Positions 1-7,100 of a DNA stretch of 9,944 bases are shown here, piece by piece (within the stretch, counting starts at the first letter, position 1; each line of letters begins with the position of its first letter). The translations under genes and the position numbers were made by a program. The stretch is taken from assembly GCA_025351065.1 (NCBI GenBank), contig JANXWQ010000039.1, forward strand, positions 1-9,944, written 5' to 3'. The notes below the pieces were generated by a model. It saw only the letters and a program-made list of their open reading frames with translations, did not search any database and was not told where the DNA came from. Source of the stretch: Chthoniobacter sp. (lineage in GTDB: Bacteria; Verrucomicrobiota; Verrucomicrobiia; Chthoniobacterales; Chthoniobacteraceae).

Positions 1-143
1 TCTGCCTCGGCACGCTGATGGTGCGCTCGAAGCTCCGCTTTGCCCAGCCGCAGGGCGTGGGCGTGCCGAATGTGCAGCCGCTCGACGGCGTCTGCCTCCC
101 CACCGTGGAGCAGGCGCAGGAGCAGGAAAGCGCAGCCGCGTAG
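1..143 (+). CDS. C-terminal end of an unrecognised protein (5' truncated)
   Basis: The frame is open from the window edge (first full codon at 3) to TAG at 141-143. It gives 46 residues that include LRFAQPQGVGVPNVQPLDGV and end in a Gln/Glu-rich tail, EQAQEQESAAA. I do not recognise the family. Support for a real gene is indirect: it runs in the same direction as the next gene, its stop sits 16 bases before that gene's GTG start, and third positions are mostly G or C. There is no membrane segment in the visible part. The fragment is too short to name a function. Confidence 0.45.
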   Translation, partial: CLGTLMVRSKLRFAQPQGVGVPNVQPLDGVCLPTVEQAQEQESAAA

Positions 144-159
144 GCCGCCGGGCGCGTCT

Positions 160-867
160 GTGAAACCCTTCCGCAATCTCGCCGCGACCCGCACGCCCGA
201 CGGGTCAAACTTCACCCTGCACGAGCACGACGGCGATTTTTTTCTGAAGCTCAACGGGCGGCAGCTCATGAGCACCACCTCCACGACTTCCGAGCTGCTG
301 CTCGCGCAACTGCCGTGCTAGGGGCTGCGCGGGCGGGCCGACGCCTGCGTGCTCATCGGCGGCCTCGGGCTCGGCTACAGCCTCCAGCGCGTGCTCGCCC
401 TCACGGGCAAACATGCCAGCGTGCAAGTCGCCGAACTGCTCCCCGAAGTCGTCGCGTGGAACCGCGAATTTCTCCACGCGGTCAACGGCGCACTGCTCGA
501 CGACCCGCGGGTCAAAGTCATCACCGGCGATGTCTTCGAAGTCATCCGCCGCGCCCCGCCCTCCAGCTACGACGCCATCCTCCTCGATGTCGATAACGGC
601 CCCACCTCCTTCGTGCAGCCAAAGAACTCCCGCCTCTACGACCGCCATGGCTTCAACCTCATCGCCCGCTCCCTCAAGCCCGGCGGCAAAGTCGCCTTCT
701 GGAGCGCGTGCGAAGAACCCGGCTTCATCAACAGCCTGGAGCGTTCCGGTTTCAAAACCGAAGCCGTGCCCGCCAAGGCGCACAAGCGCGCCAAACGCTG
801 CGCTCACGTCATCTACCTCGCCGAGCGCCACCGGGTCGCGAAGCCCGCGCCGGGCTCAGCCGCCTGA
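160..867 (+). pseudogene. Spermidine-synthase-like SAM-fold protein interrupted by an in-frame amber codon
   Basis: From GTG at 160 the frame reads VKPFRNLAATRTPDGSNFTL and continues with an LHEHDGDFFLKLNGRQLMST stretch, matching the N-terminal beta domain of spermidine-synthase-like proteins. TAG follows at 319-321 (codon 54). Without any frame change the protein then resumes: motif I VLIGGLGLGYSLQRVL (about residues 64-79), the acidic strand-2 region VQVAELLPEVVAWNREFL, DAILLDVDNGPT (138-149) and SLKPGGKVAFWSA. TGA is at 865-867. The total of 235 codons fits the family. Relatives are putrescine aminopropyltransferases or related SAM-fold enzymes; the substrate here is unknown. An in-frame GTG at 349 begins exactly at motif I, but starting there would remove the N-terminal domain. 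No convincing ribosome binding site precedes GTG 160. The gene lies 16 bases after the upstream stop, so the two may form an operon. The TAG may be a genuine nonsense mutation or a sequence error. Confidence 0.8.
319..321 (+). other. In-frame TAG inside the spermidine-synthase-like gene
   Basis: The stop lies between ...SELLLAQLPC and GLRGRADACVLIGGLGLG, a linker between the N-terminal beta domain and the SAM-binding fold. Homology-like sequence continues in the same frame on both sides, so a single substitution (for example from CAG, AAG, GAG, TAC or TGG) explains it. TAG also ends the upstream fragment at 141-143 and the PEP-CTERM gene at 8721-8723, so it acts as a normal stop in this genome. 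Confidence 0.85.
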
Positions 868-1168
868 GCTGCCAATCTGCGGGCGCTGGGTCTGCGGGAG
901 CAGCCAGCGTGGCGTGCGTAGTCCCTCTGGCTACCAAGTTGCACTTGGGAGCGAGAGGGAAACCTGACGATGCCTAATCCGACGCCGAAACACCAAGCCA
1001 CCGTCTCACGGCTGGCAAATCTCGCACGGCCGTTTGCCCGCGGCACGGGCCTCGGCCTTGATGAGGTACCCTTTCAAATTCCAGACTCTGAAGTTTTGAG
1101 ACGCCACCGGACGCGCGCAAAAACCAAGCGCGAGGTGCCGCGTGAGTTCGCGCCGGCCACAGCGCGGC
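868..1168. other. Non-coding interval between convergent genes
   Basis: This stretch separates the 3' ends of the plus-strand spermidine-synthase-like gene and the minus-strand protease gene. Apart from the hairpin at 922-960 I see no gene. A 70-codon plus-strand frame at 970-1182 has no recognisable content and runs past the protease stop. No strong GC hairpin with a T-run (intrinsic terminator) is evident for either gene. A 5-bp inverted repeat (1114-1118 with 1128-1132) is too weak to call. Confidence 0.6.
922..960. repeat. Imperfect palindrome, REP-like hairpin
   Basis: Two 17-base arms (922-938 and 944-960) flank the loop TTGCA (939-943). From the base, TCCCTCT pairs with AGAGGGA, there is one G/G mismatch, GCT pairs with AGC, there is one A/G mismatch, and CCAAG pairs with CTTGG, giving 15 of 17 paired positions. 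It sits 55 bases after the stop of the plus-strand gene in an intergenic interval. This is where dispersed palindromic elements usually lie, and where a hairpin could protect or end converging transcripts. No T-run follows on either strand, so it is not a canonical intrinsic terminator. From memory, similar CCAAG-TTGCA-CTTGG palindromes recur in Planctomycetes/Verrucomicrobia genomes. Only one copy is in this window, so the dispersed nature is not shown here. Confidence 0.65.
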
Positions 1169-4100
1169 TCACGGGCGCGTGACTTCGAGGCGGAGGAATT
1201 TTTTCGGGTCGGGCGCGATGAGGACTTTCGCTTTCAGCGTCTGCAGCGTGCCGTCGTCGCCGAGCAGGTCGGGCGCGGCGGTCGCGCTCCAGCCGCTCAA
1301 ATCGGTGGCCCAGACCGCGCGCAGCGTGATGTCGGTCGCTGCTTTGGCGCGGGTGTAGGTGAGCGTCAGGTACGCGCCCTCGATGACGGGCGCGGGGACG
1401 CCGGCGGCGTTGAAGGCGTTTGGATTCAGGCCGAGCGCGTACTCCATGAGATTCACGAGGCCGTCTTTGTCCACGTCCACGAAATCGCCGGAGATGGCCG
1501 CGCTGCCAGCGTTCGCGCCGAACTGGAGATTGCGCCAGACGACGATGGGCGCGAAGGGCGTCCACGTCAGATTCACCGCGGTCGCGGTCTGCGCGAGAGC
1601 CAAGGTGCCGTAGTTCGACGCGATGTGGCTGGCGGGGTCATTCGTCACGGTGCCGATGGCGAAAGTGCCGGTCACGCCCGTGCCGGTGAGCACGGTCCAG
1701 CTTCGCGCAGTGAGCCAGAAGGCGTTCGTGAAATCCACGGCGCTGCCCGCGGAATTCACGAGCACATCAACGACCGCGCCGGCGGTGACGGTCACGGCGG
1801 CGGCGGTGATTTTGTCGAAACTCGTGCCCGCGCCCGCGACGGTGTTGCCCGCGAGTTCCCATTTCATCCGGCCCGTCGCGCCGTAGCCGAGCGTGCCGGT
1901 GAAAGTCTGCACGCCCGCCGCGACGCCGGGCGCGTGGTTGCCGTTCACCGTCGTCGCCGCGGCGATCGTGCCGGTGCCCGCGAGCGTCGCGCCGCTCGCG
2001 ACCGTGACCGTGCCGCCGGTCGCGATGCTGCCGTTCACGACGAGCGTGCCGACGTTGATCGCCGTCGCGCCGGTGAAGGTATTCGCGCCGCTCACCGTCC
2101 AGGTGCCCGTGCCGTCTTTCACCATGCCGACCGTGTTCGCGCCGGTGCCATTCGCGAGCACGCCGCTGAAGGTGCCGTTGCCCGCGCCATCGAGCGCGAG
2201 GTTGCGGTTCGTGGTGTTGGGCGCGCAGGTGCCGCTCAGCGTGAGCGTGCCCGCGTTGACGACGAACCGCGTATTTCCACCGCCCGAGGTAAACGTGAAA
2301 TTACCCGCGATGCTGTTGTTCCCCGCCTCGTTAAATATCGTGCCGGCGTTGTTCACTGTGGTGAAACTGAGCGTCGCCGGCAGCACGATGTTTCCGCCGC
2401 TGCCGTCGAGCCGCAGGTTCGAGTTGCCGTTGGTGCCGTTGATGACCGAGATCATTTTCGCGCCGGTGCCGAGCGCGGCGCTGTTGGTAATGCGCAGTCC
2501 GCCGGAATTCATGGTCACGGCTCCGGCGAAAGTGTTCGCGCCGCTGAGCGTGACGAGGCCCGCGTTCGCGCCGTTGAAGGTGAGCGCGCCGGTGCCGCTG
2601 ATGACGTTGGGCATGACGAGCGCGGTGTCGCTGCGGCGGAAATTCAGCGTCGCGTTGTTCACCACGGGGCCCGCGCCGACGGTGCCGGTCGGACCGCTGT
2701 TGCCGACGGAAAGCGTGCCCGCGCTGATCGTCGTGATGCCCGCGTAGGTATTGGCTGCCGTGAGCGTGAGTGTGGCCGCGCCGCTTTTCACCAGGCCGCC
2801 TGCGCCGCTGATGACGGCGTCGAAATCAAACGCCGCCGTGCCCGCGCCGGTGAAAGTCGTGTCGCTCGCGAGCGTGAGCGGCTGCGCGACGGAGTAGGTG
2901 AAGCTGCTGCCGTTGGTCGCGTCGAGCGTGACCACCGGGCTGGTGCCGGTGAGTTGCAGCGCGTTGCCGGTGAGCGCGGCGAGGGCCGCGCCGCTCGCGG
3001 GGCCGGTGCCAGCGAGGCGCAGGCTGTTGAGCGGGAAGGTGCCCGCGAGGTCGTTGTTCGCGGTCACGGTGCCGGCGGGGACGGTCAGGCCGGCGAGAAA
3101 TTCCACCGCGCTCGTCGCGCCGGGCACGGCGATGACGGACGACTGCCAGTTCGCATTTTGCGACCACGCGAGAGCCGCGCCAGTCGTGGCGTTCGACCAA
3201 ATGTAAGGGCCAGGCAGGATCACGAAATTGTCGAACTGCGCGAGCGCCGTGTTTTGAATCGCGGTCGTGCCGCTCGCCACGGCGAAACCGAATTGCAGCG
3301 GCCCCGCGAGGCTGGCGAAAGTGGTGGTCGCGCCAACCTGCGTCCACGCCAGGCCGTCGGCGGAGACGTAGCCGAAAATGGTGCTGCCCGTCCGCACGAG
3401 CCGCACCCAGCGCGGGAAGGCGAGGCCGGCGAGATTGGTCGTCGCGGCGTTGCCGCCCACGGTCGTGCGCGCGGCGAAATGCCCCGCGGCGTCCGGCGAC
3501 AGGCCGATGAAAGCGTGGCGCGCGTTGGCCGCCGTGCCCTCGCGAATCATCAGCCCCGCGAGCGCGGACGCATTCGAGTTCGTAAGCGCGACGAGCCGCA
3601 CCCGCACGTCCCAATTTCCCGTGAGCGTCTGCGACGTGAAGTGCAGCGCGTCATTTGCGCCCGCCGCCGAAATGACGCCGCTGCCGCTGACAAAGTACGG
3701 CCCGCTCACCGCCCCCGGCACCGTGTTCACCACATCCGGCCCGGCGTTGAAGTCGCCGCGGATTTGTGCCTCGTTGAGCGCGTAGTCGTAAATGCGGAAC
3801 TCGTCGAAGTTCGCGTCGAGATCGTTGTCCTGGCTCCACATTGAGCGGCCGAGCCAGTTGTTCACGTCGTTGATCGTGGTCAGCCCCTGCGCGTCGGCGA
3901 GCGTGTGCATGAGCAGGCCGTTCCGGTACCAGCGCCAGTTGTGCGCCACGGCATCGTAGGTCATCACGATGTGGAGTTGCGTGCCGTTCAGCGCGGTGCC
4001 GCTGGTATCGCTCGACACGTCGGTCGTGCCCGCCGGGTAGTAGCGCGCGAGGCGCTGGTCGCTGGTGGTGCCGTTGCTGGCGGAGAGGAAAATGTGGTGC

Positions 4101-7100
4101 CCTTCGTCGCCGGTGAAAGTGCCGCCCGCGGCTAAAATTTCGCCGCTGCCCGAAGTGCCAAAGTTGAAAATGCGCGCCCAGTTTTGCGTCGTGTTCACGG
4201 TCAGCCACGCCTCGTAGCTCGCGCTCGTGTAGCGCGTGCCGCTGGCGTAGGTGCCGGTGATGACGCCGTTCGGCAGATCGACGTACGCCGCCGTCGCCGA
4301 CACGCCGCCCGGCAGGTGCAGCTTCGTGCCGGTGGCGTCGATGACCGCGCCCGCGCCGCGCACTGCCGCGTGCGCGGTGCCGATGCTGTCGTTCACGCTC
4401 GCGCCATTCGCCACGCTCGCGTTCGCCGTGCCGGCAAAGCTGTAGCGATGCTTCGGCGCGGACGGCAGCGTGTCGCTCGCGACGCCCGCCGCGCCGGGCG
4501 AGCCGACCGCGCCGATGTCCTGCGAAGTCCACGGCGCACCGAGCGGCGTGCTCGGCGTGAAAGGGTCGAGCCGGTGCGCGGGGATGGGCCGCTCCAGCGC
4601 GCCGTTCGGGTACTCCACGCCGACGGACAGGTAGTCGCCGCCCACGCCTTCCTTGAACTGCGCCTCGATGTAATAACGCTGCCCCGCCGCAAGCGTGATG
4701 GCCGCGGATTTCTGATTCGCCTGCGCCGTCCACGCCTGGAACCCGGTGGCGCTGCTCGCGTAGCAAATGCGCTGCTTGCGCTCCGGCGTCGCGTCGGTGC
4801 TGAGCCACAGGTCCGAGGCGTCGTCGCTCGCGATGTAGAAAAAATACGCGCCCGCGACCGGCGCAGTGAAGACCGCGCGCCAGCGCTCGCCGAAGTTGTT
4901 TTTGTCGGGGCTGCTCTGCGGCGTTTCGAAGAACGTGGTGACGATGGCCGACCCGCTCGGCGCAAATGGGAAGGCCGTGGCGTTGAGCAAATCCGCGACG
5001 GCGTTGTTCGCGTTCAGCCCGTCGAACCACTCGCGCAAAATGCCGCCGCCGTTGCCCGGCTGCGCGACGATGCGCACCGTCGCCGCCGTGGGCGCGACGA
5101 GCGTGTAGCCCGCGCCCGCCGTGAGCGTGAGAATGACCGTTTCATCCGGCTCGGGGATGCCGTCATTGATCGGCGCGATGGTAATGACCGCCGTCGATTG
5201 CCCGGCGGGAATCGTGACCGGCGATGCGAGCGTGGGATAATCCGCGCCGTTCGTCGCGCTGCCGCCGATGGTAAAACTCACGCTCAAAGCGCTCGTCGTG
5301 TCGCCGGTGCGCGTGACGGTGAAGGTGCCGGTGTCGCCGCCCGTCTCCGCCGCCGTCGCGTCCGTGTCGACGATGCTGACCTGCGCGGCCTCGTTGTCGT
5401 GGATGATGACCGTGTCGCTGACCGCCGCGCCGAGCGTGTAGGTGAACGACGGCGCGAGCGTGGCGACGACGGTTTCATCCGCTTCGGGGATCGTGTCATC
5501 AATGGGCGTGAGCGTGACCGTCGCGCTCGCGGCACCGGCAGCAATCGTTGTACTGACGCCCGTCGCGAGGAAATCCGCGCCGTACGTCGCCGTGCCCGTG
5601 ACATCAAAAAAGACCGTCAGCGCCACCGTCAGGTCGCCCGTCCGCGTGATGGTGAAAGTGCCGGTCGCCGGGCCGGTCTCGCTCGCGCTGGCATCGGTCG
5701 CGGCGATGGTCACGGTGTTCCCCGGCACCGCCGGAATGACCGCGGTGAGCGGATCGAGGTACGCCGTTTCAATCGGCCGATGCTGCACCGCGCCGGGAAA
5801 GTCCACGCCGACCGCGAGGTTGTCGCCGCCGCCGCCTTCCTTGTGCAGCGCCTCGATGTAATAGCGCTGCCCGGCGGCCAGCGTTTTCGCCGCGGAAGTC
5901 TGGCTCGCAAATTTCGTCCACTCGCGCACGCCGGTGAAGCCGGCCACGGAGGCGATCTTCACCTTGTTCGCCGCGAGGTCGTTCGTGCTCAGCCACAGCT
6001 CCGAGTCGTCGTCGCTCGCGATGTAGAAAGTGTACGCACCCGTGACCGGCGGCTTGAACCAGCCGCGCGCGCGCTGGCCGTAGTTGTCGCTGAAGTCCGT
6101 CGGCGTTTCAAAAAATCCTTCGAGCGTGGTGACGAAAGTAGGCGAATTCGGATACGTCGCGGCGCTGGTCAGATTCGCGACCGCGGTGCCGCTGATGCCT
6201 TCCCACTGCTCCAGCGTCACGCCGCCGTCCGCCACCGGCGCGGTCGCGGTGAAGCTCACGTTCACCGCGCTCGGGCCTGTCACCACGGGATTGGCAAACT
6301 GCGCCGCCAGCGTCCACCCGCTGTGCAGCGCGCTGATGGTGTAGCTGCCCGGCGCGAGCGCGCCGAGCGTGTAGCGCCCGTCGGAATCCGTGTAGGTCAG
6401 ATGGCTCGCCGTGTCCTCGACGAGCACCTCGGAAACAGGCGTGCCGTCGCTTTTGGTCACGCGTCCGCTGATGGTGAAAGTGGCGGGCGCGCCGACGCGA
6501 ATAACGAGGTTTTGCACGCTCGCCTTGCCCCGCATGTCGCTCACCGTGCAGCGCACGTTGTAGTCGCCCGCGGTGCTCCAGCCCTTGGTCTGCACGGCAG
6601 CGTTGTTCACGCTCACGTTGCTCGCGTTGACCGCGTTTTCGCCGAAATCCCACGCGTAGGCCAGCGCGTCGCCGTCCGGGTCGGAAGCCGTGGCGGTGAG
6701 CGTGACCGACGCGCCCACCGCGGGCGCGAAATTGCTCGCCGTGACCACCGCCACGGGCGCGCTGTTCGTGATCGGGTTGGTGAGATTCACCACCACGTCC
6801 ACGTAGTCGTCCGGCGCCACTCCACCGCGCGCGATGGGCGTGACGGTCAGCCTTTGCCCACCGTCCACAAAGCTGCGCCCGAGCAGCAGCGCGGCGTCGC
6901 CATTGCCCGCCGAGGTCAGCGGGTTCATGTCGAGCAGTTGATCCGCGTCCGAGCCCGGCTGCGTGCGCATGATCATCAGCCCGTTGTCCGTCGTGAAATC
7001 GTGCGAGGTGCCGTTCCAGTTCGGGCGGTACTCGACGTAATAAACGAGGTCTTCCTTGTAGATGCGCAGCGCGTACGGGTGCGTGGCGGTGAGCGTGGCT

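Noticed and set aside
319..321. Pyrrolysine or reassigned TAG
   Set aside because: Pyrrolysine is known from corrinoid methylamine methyltransferases, not this family, and TAG ends other genes in the window at sensible positions. Mutation or sequence error is simpler.
205..831. 208-codon minus-strand frame opposite the spermidine-synthase-like gene
   Set aside because: The plus strand has clear SAM-fold motifs there; the minus-strand product has none and is a GC-driven shadow.
1112..1134. Intrinsic terminator for the protease gene
   Set aside because: Only a 5-bp stem (1114-1118 with 1128-1132) with a 9-base loop. The T-run is in the loop, not after the stem.
970..1182. 70-codon plus-strand frame in the convergent interval
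   Set aside because: No family resemblance, no ribosome binding site, and it runs into the 3' end of the protease gene.
2035..2820. CRISPR-like periodicity in GC-rich repeats
   Set aside because: Repeat units are diverged, in frame and encode PATR beta-strand motifs; there are no constant repeats with unique spacers.
1142..3844. 900-codon open frame on the plus strand
   Set aside because: It lies wholly opposite the protease gene. Its product is an Arg/Ala/Gly/Val/His-rich string without any domain, as expected from the antisense of a gene with G/C at nearly all third positions.
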